Made by a program: the position numbers and the translations under genes. A stretch of 64,000 nucleotides of DNA from Lentzea pudingi (GTDB lineage: Bacteria; Actinomycetota; Actinomycetes; Mycobacteriales; Pseudonocardiaceae): the NCBI RefSeq assembly GCF_014646255.1, contig NZ_BMNC01000005.1:62001-126000 (forward strand), in the 5' to 3' direction. Positions 1 to 8,588 of this stretch are shown here, in pieces. Position 1 is the first letter of the stretch; each line of letters starts with the position of its first letter. The notes beneath the pieces are model-generated. The model saw only the letters and a program-made list of their open reading frames with translations, was not told the origin of the DNA and did no database searches.

Positions 1-996
1 GACTCGCCCCTGCTCGTCGACAGGTTCGGGCGGGTGGCGAAGGACCTGCGGGTCTCGCTCACCGACCGGTGCAACCTGCGCTGCACCTACTGCATGCCCG
101 CCGAGGGCCTCGACTGGTTGCAGAAGGACGAGCTGCTCACCGATGCCGAGCTGATCCGGCTCATGCGCATCGCCGTGGTCGACCTGGGCGTCACGGACAT
201 CAGGTTCACCGGCGGCGAGCCGCTGCTGCGGCGCGGCCTGGAGCAGGTCATCGCCGCGACGGCCGAGCTCGAACCGCGTCCGCGCATGTCGATGACCTCG
301 AACGGCATCGGGCTCGCCCGGCGCGCGCGGTCGTTGAAGGACGCCGGCCTGAACCGGATCAACATCTCGCTCGACACCCTCGACCCGGAGAAGTTCGCGA
401 CGCTGACCAGGCGCGACCGCATCACGGACGTGCTCGACGGTCTCGACGCCGCCCGCGAGGCAGGGCTCGAGCCGGTGAAGGTCAACTCGGTGCTGATGCG
501 CGGCATGAACGAGGACGAGGCCGTCCCGCTGCTGCGGTTCTGCGTCGAGAACGGCTACCAGCTGCGGTTCATCGAACAGATGCCGCTGGACGCGCAGCAC
601 GGCTGGACGCGCACGAACATGATCACGGCCGACGAGATCCTCACGAAGCTCACGTCCGCCTTCACCCTGACGCCGTCGGAGGTCCCGCGCGGTGGTGCCC
701 CGGCCGAACGCTGGCTGGTCGACGGCGGCCCCGCGGTCGTCGGCGTGATCGCCTCGGTGACCAGGCCGTTCTGCGCCGCCTGCGACCGCACCCGGCTCAC
801 CTCGGACGGCCAGATCCGCAACTGCCTGTTCAGCAACGGCGAGACCGACCTGCGCGCGCTGCTGCGCGACGGCTCCCCCGACGCCGCGATCGCCGACGCC
901 TGGCGGGCCACGATGTGGGCCAAGGCGGCCGGTCACGGCATCAACGACGCGGGCTTCTCGCAGCCCGACCGCCCCATGAGCGCCATCGGAGGATGA
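1..996 (+). CDS. moaA: GTP 3',8-cyclase MoaA, 5' end cut by the window
   Basis: Radical-SAM enzyme for the first step of molybdenum cofactor synthesis, converting GTP to 3',8-cyclo-GTP. The CxxxCxxC cluster motif is visible as CNLRCTYCMP, followed by the FTGGEPLLR SAM-binding motif. A C-terminal second-cluster motif reads CAACDRTRLTSDGQIRNC, and the GHGI segment lies near the end. A GTG exists at 34, but the frame stays open to base 1 and encodes LVDRFGRVAKDLRVSLTDRCN, typical of MoaA N-termini, so the true start lies before the window. The stop overlaps moaD by ATGA, implying translational coupling. Confidence 0.96.
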   Translation, partial: DSPLLVDRFGRVAKDLRVSLTDRCNLRCTYCMPAEGLDWLQKDELLTDAELIRLMRIAVVDLGVTDIRFTGGEPLLRRGLEQVIAATAELEPRPRMSMTSNGIGLARRARSLKDAGLNRINISLDTLDPEKFATLTRRDRITDVLDGLDAAREAGLEPVKVNSVLMRGMNEDEAVPLLRFCVENGYQLRFIEQMPLDAQHGWTRTNMITADEILTKLTSAFTLTPSEVPRGGAPAERWLVDGGPAVVGVIASVTRPFCAACDRTRLTSDGQIRNCLFSNGETDLRALLRDGSPDAAIADAWRATMWAKAAGHGINDAGFSQPDRPMSAIGG

Positions 997-1259
997 CAGT
1001 GAGCACCGCCGTGAACATCCGCTACTTCGCGGGTGCGCGGGCCGCGGCCGGGGTGGCCGACGAGGACCTGCTGCTCGACGCCACCGAGCCCACCGTGGCG
1101 CTCGTGGTCAGCACCATCGGCGAACGCCACGGCTCGAAGCTCGGCAAGGTCCTCGCCGCGTCGAGCTTCCTGCTGGACGGCGTCGCGGTGCGCGACACGT
1201 CGACGCGCGTGCCCGCCGGGTCTCAGCTGGACGTGCTGCCGCCGTTCGCGGGCGGCTGA
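993..1259 (+). CDS. moaD: Molybdopterin synthase sulfur carrier subunit MoaD (ubiquitin-like)
   Basis: This 88-residue ubiquitin-fold sulfur carrier forms molybdopterin synthase with MoaE. It ends in the diagnostic PPFAGG, whose terminal Gly-Gly is thiocarboxylated. The ATG at 993 overlaps the moaA stop, so the two genes form an operon. The 3' end overlaps the convergent regulator gene on the minus strand by 37 bp. The family is short (80-90 aa), so this is full length. A ThiS-like role is unlikely because a ThiS-like end sits beside thiG at the other end of the window. Confidence 0.92.
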   Translation: MTVSTAVNIRYFAGARAAAGVADEDLLLDATEPTVALVVSTIGERHGSKLGKVLAASSFLLDGVAVRDTSTRVPAGSQLDVLPPFAGG

Positions 1260-3619
1260 GCGGCCAGGAACGCCTCCGCGCGGGCCACCACGGCACCCTG
1301 TTCACGCGACCGGGCCAGCTCCAGCGCTTCCCCGGCCAGGACCACGTCGCCGGTCACCTCGGCCAGCACCAGCACTGCCTGGGCCTCCAGCAACAGGTCA
1401 CCGTTGTCCCGCACGTCCCGCACCAGCTCTTCGGCGAGTTCCCGATCGTGCCTGGCGAGTTTCAGCTGCGCGCTGCGCCGCGCCACCGGGTAGCCGATCC
1501 GGTTCGCCAGCTCGACTGCCCCCTGCAGGTCCTCCAGCACGACCAGCGCATCGGCCTCGATCCGGAGCTCGCCGAACTTCCGCGCCGTTTCGAGGCTCCG
1601 CAGCGCCAACGCCCTGGCCTGCTCGGGGTCACCCGTTTCCGCGGCCACCACAGCGAGGTTGAAGAGCACGTTCGGCTCGCCTTCCGCCGCCCCGCCGTCC
1701 TGGTAGCCGGCCAGCGCGGCCTCCAGGCAGCGCCGTGCCTCGGCGAACTCCCCGAGCTCGCGGTGGGCGATGCCGATGCCCTCGACGGCGGTGGCCAGGT
1801 TGATCGTGGAACCGGTCGCCTCCGCGATCTGTCTGGCCTCCTCGAAGTACGTGATGGCCGTGCGGAGCTCGGCGCGGGCACCGTGGATCGTGCCCAGGTT
1901 GAACAACATGGCCGCGAGGACGCCGGGCTCGTCGGGGCCCAGGCGCCACAGTCGTACCGCTTCTCCCAGGTCTGCCAGCGCACCGGTGAGATCACCGGTG
2001 TCCCGCTTCACCAGCCCCCTGTTGTTGAGCACCGAGGCCCTCGAACGATCCGAGGTGGTCAGCTCGACCGCCTCGCCGAACGACGCCAGCGCCTCGTCGA
2101 ACTCTCCCAGCATCCACCGGAGGTGGCCGCGTCCGTTGTGCATCGCCGCCTGGCAGACGACATCGCCCGCCGCGCGTGCCGACGCGAGCCCCGTCGCCAG
2201 CAACATCTTCAGCTCCGGCCGGTAGCCGCCGTAGTAGAGGTAGCCGCGCAACGAGTCGGTGAGATGACTCGCGAACGGGTGCGGCGCGACCTGCGCCGCC
2301 GCCACGAGCACCGCGCGTTTCGCGTCGAGCCACGCTCGTGCTTCGTCGGCAGTGGAGAACGCGAGTCCGTCGACGTCCAGCGGTAGCCGGTCCAGCCGTT
2401 TGACCGCGGGGGTGGCGAGGTCGGCGGCGGTGCGCGCGGTGGCCAGGTAGAAGGACAACAGCCGACGCAACGCGGCGGGTCCATCGGCACCGACCTGCTC
2501 CGAGGCGAAGAGCCGGATCAGGTCGTGGAGCTGAAATCGCTCTCCCGCCTGCTGCACGAGCCCTGCCCCCACCAGCACGCCCACCTGTCGCGCACTGTCC
2601 TCAATGGACAGATTGCCGAGCACGGCAGCGTCCCGCACGTCGAAGTCCACGCCAGGATGCACGCTGAGCAGTCCGAACAACCGGCGCGCGTCGTCCGGCA
2701 AAGCGGTGTTGGACAGCTCGAACGCCGCCCGCACCGCCGCATCTCCCTCGATCTCCAGCGCGTCGAGCCTGCCGTCACCGCGCAGTTCGGCCAGATAGTC
2801 AGGCAGGTGCCGGTCGACGAGGTGCGCGCCCGCGATGCGCAGCGCGAGCGGCAGATGCGCACACAAGCGGATCAGCTCGGCGCGCTCCTCCGGCGAGCCG
2901 TCGACCTCCATCCGGTTGAGCAGCGCCTGCGCCTCCTCCTCGGCCAGCACGTCCAGCCTGACCTGACCCTCAAGGTCGTTTCGGCTGGTCACAACGGCCG
3001 CGCAGCCCTCCACCCCCGGTACGAGCGGACTCAGTTCCGTGGCGTTGTCGAGCACCACGAGCACGCGGCGGCCACGCAGCTTCGACCGGTAGAGCTCGAT
3101 CTGCTCGTCGAGGTCGACCGGTACCCGCTCCGGCGGCACTCCGAGAGCACGCAGGAACCGACCGAGCGCCTGGTCGACGGTCACCTCCGAACCCGTCGAG
3201 AACCCGCGCAGATCGACGTGCAGCTGACCGTCCGGGAACCGGTCGCGGACACGGTGCGCGAGCTTGATCGCGAGCGCGGTCTTGCCGACCCCCGGCGGCC
3301 CGGTGATCACGACGACCGGCGCGTCCGTCGTGGACAGCGAGGCGAGTTCCGCTTCCCGGCCCACGAAGTCCGGCAGGTCGGCGGGCAGCTGCGACGGACC
3401 GGGCGCACGCACCACGAGCCGGTATCCGGTGGCGTCCGTGACGATCTCGTCGTCGACGGACTGCCGCAGCCGGCGCATCAGCGTGCGCAGTGCCGGCAGG
3501 GGCTTGCCCGGCGGCTCGTCACCCCAGACCGCCAGGACGAGGTCCCCGAACAGCACAGGTTCTCCCGCACGGGCGGTCAAGGCCCGATGCAATGCCGCCA
3601 ACCGCGATCCACCGCTCAC
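1223..3619 (-). CDS. SARP/AfsR-like STAND regulator: winged helix, NB-ARC ATPase, TPR repeats
   Basis: The 798-residue protein starts with an OmpR/SARP-type winged-helix region (about residues 15-70, with LVLAVWGDEPPG and LMRRLRQS). An NB-ARC NTPase follows, with Walker A GPPGVGKTAL at about 107-116, Walker B VLVVLDNA and a TSRNDL sensor. The C-terminal half is TPR-like helical repeats. The bacterial transcriptional-activation domain normally found between winged helix and NB-ARC in AfsR proteins appears to be missing, because NB-ARC begins at about residue 85. The GTG at 3619 overlaps the stop of a possible 24-codon upstream frame. The 3' end overlaps moaD antisense. Targets cannot be inferred from the sequence. 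Confidence 0.85.
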   Translation of the reverse strand: MSGGSRLAALHRALTARAGEPVLFGDLVLAVWGDEPPGKPLPALRTLMRRLRQSVDDEIVTDATGYRLVVRAPGPSQLPADLPDFVGREAELASLSTTDAPVVVITGPPGVGKTALAIKLAHRVRDRFPDGQLHVDLRGFSTGSEVTVDQALGRFLRALGVPPERVPVDLDEQIELYRSKLRGRRVLVVLDNATELSPLVPGVEGCAAVVTSRNDLEGQVRLDVLAEEEAQALLNRMEVDGSPEERAELIRLCAHLPLALRIAGAHLVDRHLPDYLAELRGDGRLDALEIEGDAAVRAAFELSNTALPDDARRLFGLLSVHPGVDFDVRDAAVLGNLSIEDSARQVGVLVGAGLVQQAGERFQLHDLIRLFASEQVGADGPAALRRLLSFYLATARTAADLATPAVKRLDRLPLDVDGLAFSTADEARAWLDAKRAVLVAAAQVAPHPFASHLTDSLRGYLYYGGYRPELKMLLATGLASARAAGDVVCQAAMHNGRGHLRWMLGEFDEALASFGEAVELTTSDRSRASVLNNRGLVKRDTGDLTGALADLGEAVRLWRLGPDEPGVLAAMLFNLGTIHGARAELRTAITYFEEARQIAEATGSTINLATAVEGIGIAHRELGEFAEARRCLEAALAGYQDGGAAEGEPNVLFNLAVVAAETGDPEQARALALRSLETARKFGELRIEADALVVLEDLQGAVELANRIGYPVARRSAQLKLARHDRELAEELVRDVRDNGDLLLEAQAVLVLAEVTGDVVLAGEALELARSREQGAVVARAEAFLAAQPPANGGSTSS

Positions 3620-3690
3620 AGGAGGTGATCGTAGAAGCGGCGCTCCGTCTCCAGCGCGGCTCGGACGGCCTCATCGGACTTCTTGCCCAT
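3616..3690 (-). CDS. Possible 24-codon ORF upstream of the STAND regulator
   Basis: An ATG at 3690 opens a 24-codon frame beginning MGKKSDEAVR and ending FYDHLL. Its TGA overlaps the GTG start of the regulator (CTGTGAGC). It could be a leader peptide that couples translation, or the remnant of a longer N-terminus lost by frameshift; the frame is closed upstream by TGA. No convincing ribosome-binding site was found. This is speculative. Confidence 0.25.
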   Translation of the reverse strand: MGKKSDEAVRAALETERRFYDHLL

Positions 3691-3930
3691 GACCTCGAGC
3701 AGTCCCCGCGCGCACAGATCGCGATCCCGGAGAGGGGTTCATGAGGCCGGTTCCGCCCGCCCGCGAGGCGATCGCCCAACCGTGGACAGCCGCCCCCGAT
3801 GGCCCGACACGCGTGAGCCACGCCTCACTTTCCGTAATAGATCTCGGCCGATATCGGAATGGAAACGGACCGATAACGAAGCCTTTGAGCTGCTGTTTTG
3901 TAGGGTTCCAACAACGTTCCGAACCGTTAC

Positions 3931-3946
3931 TGTGACACGCGTCACA
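3931..3946 (+). promoter_or_regulatory. CRP/GlxR-type binding site upstream of rpf
   Basis: TGTGACACGCGTCACA matches the TGTGA-N6-TCACA consensus of CRP-family regulators with both half-sites perfect. It lies 234 bp before the rpf start codon and about 20 bp before the riboswitch, where it could act at the rpf promoter. Mycobacterial CRP (Rv3676) is known to regulate rpfA. The rest of the 3691-3930 intergenic stretch shows no convincing gene. Confidence 0.75.
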
Positions 3947-3965
3947 GCTCGAAACATTTGGAGGG

Positions 3966-4145
3966 GCTGCCGATGGTTACGTACGGTCGCTCCTCGGCTG
4001 GCCCGAACCAGCCGCAAGCACTACCGGAGGACCGAACACCGAACCCAGTCCGAGGGTTCTCCGGCACATACCCCGAGCGAGAGAAACCGCCGGACTGGGA
4101 CGCAGGAACGCACCGGGCCCCGAACCCGAGTTCCTGACCGCAGGT
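3966..4145 (+). promoter_or_regulatory. Cyclic di-AMP riboswitch (ydaO/yuaA class) in the rpf leader
   Basis: The leader carries landmarks of the ydaO class: CTGCCGA at its 5' end, TACCGGAGGACCGAAC at 4023-4038, and CCCCGAACCCGA followed by CTGACCGCAGG at the 3' end. Closing strand CTGC (3967-3970) pairs with GCAG (4140-4143). Internal stems are visible: CGGCTGG/CCAGCCG (3995-4014), CCCAGTCCG/CGGACTGGG (4044-4052 with 4091-4099) and AGGAAC/GTTCCT (4104-4109 with 4130-4135). This class is known upstream of actinobacterial rpf and cell-wall hydrolase genes, usually turning expression off when c-di-AMP is high. Alignment to the covariance model was not possible here. Confidence 0.78.
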
Positions 4146-4164
4146 GAGGTGGACCGAGAGGCAA

Positions 4165-4812
4165 ATGGCTTTCAACCGTGGCAGCAAGGGCAAGCAGGGT
4201 TCCACCGCCGCTCGCACTATCGCCAAGGTCGCGGCTGTCGGCATCATCGCCGGCGCCCCTCTGGGCCTGGCCGTTGGCACCGCCAACGCCGCCCCTGGAA
4301 TGAACTGGGACGCACTCGCGCAGTGCGAGGCCAGTGGCAACTGGGCCGCCAACACCGGCAACGGCTACTACGGCGGTCTGCAGTTCAGTCAGCAGACGTG
4401 GAACGGCTACGGCGGCGTGGGCAACCCCGCCAACGCGTCCCGCGAGCAGCAGATCGCCGTCGCCGAGCGAGTGCTCGCGGGCCAGGGCCCCAACGCCTGG
4501 CCGTCCTGCAGCAAGCGGATCGGCAACTACACGGGCGTGGCCCCGAAGGCCGCTCCGGCCCCGCAGCAGCAGCGCAAGGCCCCCGTGCAGCAGCGCCAGG
4601 CCGCTGCCCCGGTGCAGCAGGCGCCGGTCGTGCAGCTCGAGGGCTCGAAGACGAACCCGAACGGCAACTACGAGATCAAGGCAGGCGACACCCTGTCGAA
4701 GATCGCGGACGCCAACAAGGTCGAGGGCGGCTACCAGGCCATCGTCGAGAAGAACAAGGGCTTCATCACGAACCCGGACCTGATCTTCCCGGGCCACAAG
4801 ATCCAGATCTGA
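4165..4812 (+). CDS. rpf: Resuscitation-promoting factor: secreted Rpf transglycosylase with LysM
   Basis: Secreted muralytic enzyme of 215 residues that cleaves peptidoglycan and promotes regrowth from dormancy. It has a signal peptide ending near GTANA, then the Rpf domain (about 45-122) with WDALAQCEASGNW, where E55 is the expected catalytic glutamate, and the paired Cys in CEAS and WPSC. A Gln/Ala/Pro-rich linker follows, then a C-terminal LysM domain (YEIKAGDTLSKIAD). ATG 4165 follows GAGAGG; an in-frame GTG at 4144 falls inside the riboswitch and is less likely. Control by c-di-AMP and a CRP-type protein is suggested upstream. Confidence 0.95.
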   Translation: MAFNRGSKGKQGSTAARTIAKVAAVGIIAGAPLGLAVGTANAAPGMNWDALAQCEASGNWAANTGNGYYGGLQFSQQTWNGYGGVGNPANASREQQIAVAERVLAGQGPNAWPSCSKRIGNYTGVAPKAAPAPQQQRKAPVQQRQAAAPVQQAPVVQLEGSKTNPNGNYEIKAGDTLSKIADANKVEGGYQAIVEKNKGFITNPDLIFPGHKIQI

Positions 4813-4887
4813 GCCTCCCCGGCTCACGCCACGGATCAGCACGACGCATGATGGCCAGCCCCTCTGACGTGGGCTGACACAGGACCA

Positions 4888-4922
4888 GGGATCTCACCGT
4901 CACCCCCCGACGGTGAGGTCCC
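4888..4922 (+). terminator. Intrinsic hairpin after rpf
   Basis: GGGATCTCACCGTC pairs with GACGGTGAGGTCCC (one G-U pair) across a 7-nt loop of ACCCCCC. The hairpin stands about 75 bp after the rpf stop. There is no U-run, as is common for high-GC actinobacterial terminators. Confidence 0.75.
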
Positions 4923-5124
4923 TGCCTGCGTTGGCGGGTACGGCAGGGCAGGCGGGAGATCCGGCGGGCAGCGCCAACGGGCAAAGTGGGCAGAGCCAGC
5001 GGGCGAGTTGGGGCTGGCGAGGAGAGGCGGGCCACGAACGCAGGCCGACCGCTCACGGGTCTCGGGTCTTGGCGTGGGATCGGAGCGAGGCGGGGACCTG
5101 ACGGACCGGGTTCGCCAGGCAGCC
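4923..5124. other. Purine-rich (plus strand) non-coding spacer
   Basis: About 200 bp between the rpf terminator and palindromic element A, rich in G and A on the plus strand and therefore C-rich and G-poor on the minus strand. It contains short imperfect repeats around GCGGGC and GCAGAGCCAGCG. No gene is supported. Read in the direction of the moaC-mog-moaE transcript it resembles a Rho-loading C-rich region. Confidence 0.4.
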
Positions 5125-5330
5125 GCGATGCGAAGCGAGCCGTGTGAACCTCGTGCACCCAGGTTCCGGTGAGCGCCTCACATGGCGATTGGGGCTTTAC
5201 CTTGAGGGGGCGGGATGCCACCCTCACGGGCACGGCCGGGCGCTTCTCAGCCCGGCCTTTCCGGCCGTCACGCATCCCGCCAGAGGCTCAAGGTCAAGCC
5301 CCAATCGCAGCCCCTTGATCCGTCATGACC
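5125..5330 (-). repeat. Palindromic repeat element, copy A (orientation of moaC-mog-moaE)
   Basis: The core at 5185-5308 is a long imperfect palindrome. Outer arms are GCGATTGGGGCTT (5185-5197) and AAGCCCCAATCGC (5296-5308), then ACCTTGAG/CTCAAGGT and GGCGGGATGC/GCATCCCGCC. A central hairpin GGCCGGGC/GCCCGGCC lies at 5234-5257. On the minus strand the core is preceded by GGTCATGACG (5330-5321) and followed by GAGGTTCACACGGCTCG (5152-5136). The same arms, central hairpin and both flanking motifs recur in copy B at 43390-43620, so this is a genuine repeat family. It lies about 90 bp after the moaE stop, in the operon's orientation. It could be a mobile palindrome of REP type or a structured 3' RNA. 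Confidence 0.8.
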
Positions 5331-5421
5331 TACGCGCCCACGCACGCAACAGAACTCGCCACCACAGCAAGGCGACCACCCCGCTGGAACAGGAACAGGT
5401 CAACGCAACAGCACCCGCACA

Positions 5422-5847
5422 TCAGGGGCAGTTGACCCACTCATCGTCGCCCTCAGCGAAAACCTGCCGCTTCCACACCGGCAACCGAGCCTTGACCTCA
5501 TCAACCAGGTCAGCACAAAGGGAAAACGCCTCCCCCCGATGCTCAGCGGCGACAGCACAGGCCAACGCCACATCCCCGATCTTCAACGGCCCAACCCGGT
5601 GCGACACAGCGATCCCGTGCACCCCGGAGTACTTCTCCGCAAGAGAAGCAACCACCTCAGCCACCACATCGGAAGCAGACGGATGCGAGTGGTACTCCAA
5701 CTCGAGCACCGACCGCCCACCATCGTGATCCCGGACCACACCGGAAAAGGTGACCACCGCACCGGCCTGGTCAGACGAAACCAGCGCGGCGTGCTCCTCC
5801 ACCGACAACGGCTCCGAAGTGACGACGGCCCGCAGCACCACGCTCAT
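5422..5847 (-). CDS. moaE: Molybdopterin synthase catalytic subunit MoaE
   Basis: This 141-residue subunit uses the MoaD thiocarboxylate to convert cyclic pyranopterin monophosphate to molybdopterin. Family features include GAVVTFSGVVRDHD near the N-terminus, LEYHSH, and the conserved HRVGPLKIGDVAL and VKARLPVWKRQVFAEG segments. Its ATG overlaps the mog stop (ATGA), making it the last gene of moaC-mog-moaE. Wobble positions are unusually T-rich for this genome (TTT, CTT, GCT, GTT, GAT), a drift that begins at the palindromic element just downstream. Confidence 0.96.
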   Translation of the reverse strand: MSVVLRAVVTSEPLSVEEHAALVSSDQAGAVVTFSGVVRDHDGGRSVLELEYHSHPSASDVVAEVVASLAEKYSGVHGIAVSHRVGPLKIGDVALACAVAAEHRGEAFSLCADLVDEVKARLPVWKRQVFAEGDDEWVNCP

Positions 5848-6314
5848 CGATGGTCACCCCCACGCAGTTGGTCGAGCGCGTGCTCGACAACAGACGACAG
5901 CACTTCCAGTCCATCCCGAACCCCACCGGTGGACCCCGGCAGGTTCACGATCAACGTCCGCCCGGCCACCCCGGCCACACCACGGGACAACACGGACCCG
6001 GGAACCCGCGGCCACCCGGACATCCGAATGACATCAGCCAGCCCAGGCACCTCGTAGTCCACAACGGCACGGGTGGCCTCGGGCGTCCGATCAGTGGGAT
6101 TGATCCCGGTACCGCCAGTGGTCAGCACCAGGTCAGCACCACCACTAACGGCAGCGACCAGAGCCTCACGAACCGGCTCACCATCCGGCACGACAACAGG
6201 ATCAGCGACCGAGAACCCGCGCGCCACGAGCCACTCGACGATCAACGGGCCGCTGCGGTCCGCGTACACCCCGGCCGCGGCGCGGTTGGACGCGGTGATC
6301 ACCACCGCCTTCAC
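5844..6314 (-). CDS. mog: Molybdopterin adenylyltransferase Mog/MoaB family
   Basis: This 156-residue MogA/MoaB-type protein adenylylates molybdopterin before molybdenum insertion. Visible motifs are the nucleotide-binding LVLTTGGTGINPTDRTPEAT, the family GLADVIRMSG region, and LIVNLPGSTGGVRDGL. The GTG start at 6314 overlaps the moaC stop (GTGA) and its own stop overlaps moaE, so the three genes are translationally coupled. The 3' two-thirds share the C-to-T wobble drift seen in moaE. A longer frame runs upstream through moaC and is not used. Confidence 0.93.
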   Translation of the reverse strand: MKAVVITASNRAAAGVYADRSGPLIVEWLVARGFSVADPVVVPDGEPVREALVAAVSGGADLVLTTGGTGINPTDRTPEATRAVVDYEVPGLADVIRMSGWPRVPGSVLSRGVAGVAGRTLIVNLPGSTGGVRDGLEVLSSVVEHALDQLRGGDHR

Positions 6315-6784
6315 GGGCGTTCCCACAGGCCGGACTTGCCGCCTTCCTTGCGCTCCACCCGCACCGCGTCCAGGGACGCCGCGGGGTCGACCGACTTCAC
6401 CATGTCGTGCAGCGTCAGGCCGGCCACCGAGACGGCGGTCAGGGCCTCCATCTCCACGCCGGTGCGGTCGGTGGTGCGGACGGTGGCCGTGATCAGGACG
6501 GAGTCCGGGGCCAGTGCCAGGTCGACCACCACCGACGACAACGAGATCGGGTGGCACAGGGGTACCAGTTCCCAGGTGCGCTTCGCGGCCATGATGCCCG
6601 CGATCCGGGCCGTCGCCAGGGCGTCGCCCTTGGGCAGGCCGTCGGCGCCCAGCAACTCCACCACCTCGGCGGTCGTGTGCAGGACGCCGGTCGCCACGGC
6701 GGTCCGGGTGGTCTGCTCCTTGCCGGAGACGTCGACCATCCGGGCCGCGCCGTGGGAGTCCAGGTGGGTGAACTGCTTGGTCAT
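6311..6784 (-). CDS. moaC: Cyclic pyranopterin monophosphate synthase MoaC
   Basis: This 157-residue enzyme converts the MoaA product to cyclic pyranopterin monophosphate. It begins with FTHLDSHGAARMVDVSGKEQT and contains the hallmark KRTWELVPLCHPISLSSV, then GVEMEALTAVSVAGLTLHDM and the terminal KSVDP segment. The ATG at 6784 follows a short spacer downstream of the malic enzyme gene. It is the first gene of the moaC-mog-moaE operon. Codon use is normal for the genome, unlike the 3' part of the operon. Confidence 0.96.
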   Translation of the reverse strand: MTKQFTHLDSHGAARMVDVSGKEQTTRTAVATGVLHTTAEVVELLGADGLPKGDALATARIAGIMAAKRTWELVPLCHPISLSSVVVDLALAPDSVLITATVRTTDRTGVEMEALTAVSVAGLTLHDMVKSVDPAASLDAVRVERKEGGKSGLWERP

Positions 6785-6831
6785 ACAGGGATCGTATGCC
6801 TGGACCCACCTCTGCTGCCTGTGCGAAAGAC

Positions 6832-8214
<1,383 letters not shown>

Positions 8215-8316
8215 CGTCGTCCTCCCACGAAGTACAAGCGGGAAACGAGCCTATCCCCGAGCCCTTTGCGGTACGCACGCGACTCGACCAGTCTTAAGAC
8301 CGGCCTGACAATCCAC

Positions 8317-8502
8317 TCAGGACTTGTTGATCTCGGTCACCGGGTGCTTGTACGGGAGGTCCTCCGACGGCAGCGGGAACGTCACCGTGCCGAACGGGGA
8401 GAGCGCACCCTGCAGGTCACTGGTCAGTTCGGTGACGGGATGGCTGCCGTCCGCGCCCTCCGGCCAGTGCGGGTCGACCCGTCCCGGGCGTCCTTTCGCC
8501 AC
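8317..8502 (-). CDS. Small conserved actinobacterial protein (Rv0863-like position)
   Basis: A 61-residue protein starting VAKGRPGRVDPHWPEG and ending PYKHPVTEINKS. The GTG at 8502 is chosen because GAGGAGGAGAAC lies immediately upstream. It contains a repeated HPVTE motif (HPVTELTSDL and HPVTEIN). It lies divergently from the XPB-partner gene, as the small gene Rv0863 does in mycobacteria. No domain or function is recognised, and there is no signal peptide or membrane segment. Confidence 0.7.
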   Translation of the reverse strand: MAKGRPGRVDPHWPEGADGSHPVTELTSDLQGALSPFGTVTFPLPSEDLPYKHPVTEINKS

Positions 8503-8588
8503 GTTCTCCTCCTCAGTGGTGCCTGCTGACGGGCACAAGTGTGACAGAGCACGATGTGTTCTCCAGCGACCCATATACCGTGGTGAGA

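Noticed and set aside
34..36. GTG at 34 as the start of moaA.
   Set aside because: Upstream codons to base 1 remain open and encode the conserved N-terminal LVDRFGRV segment of MoaA, so the gene is cut by the window edge.
3620..3630. A perfect ribosome-binding sequence AGGAGGTGATC on the plus strand.
   Set aside because: No ATG, GTG or TTG start with a sensible frame follows within 5-12 bases. On the minus strand it is simply the coding end of the small ORF before the STAND regulator.
5144..5728. Plus-strand frame running across palindrome A and opposite moaE.
   Set aside because: It crosses the palindrome and is antisense to a well-supported moaE; no start signal or protein family.
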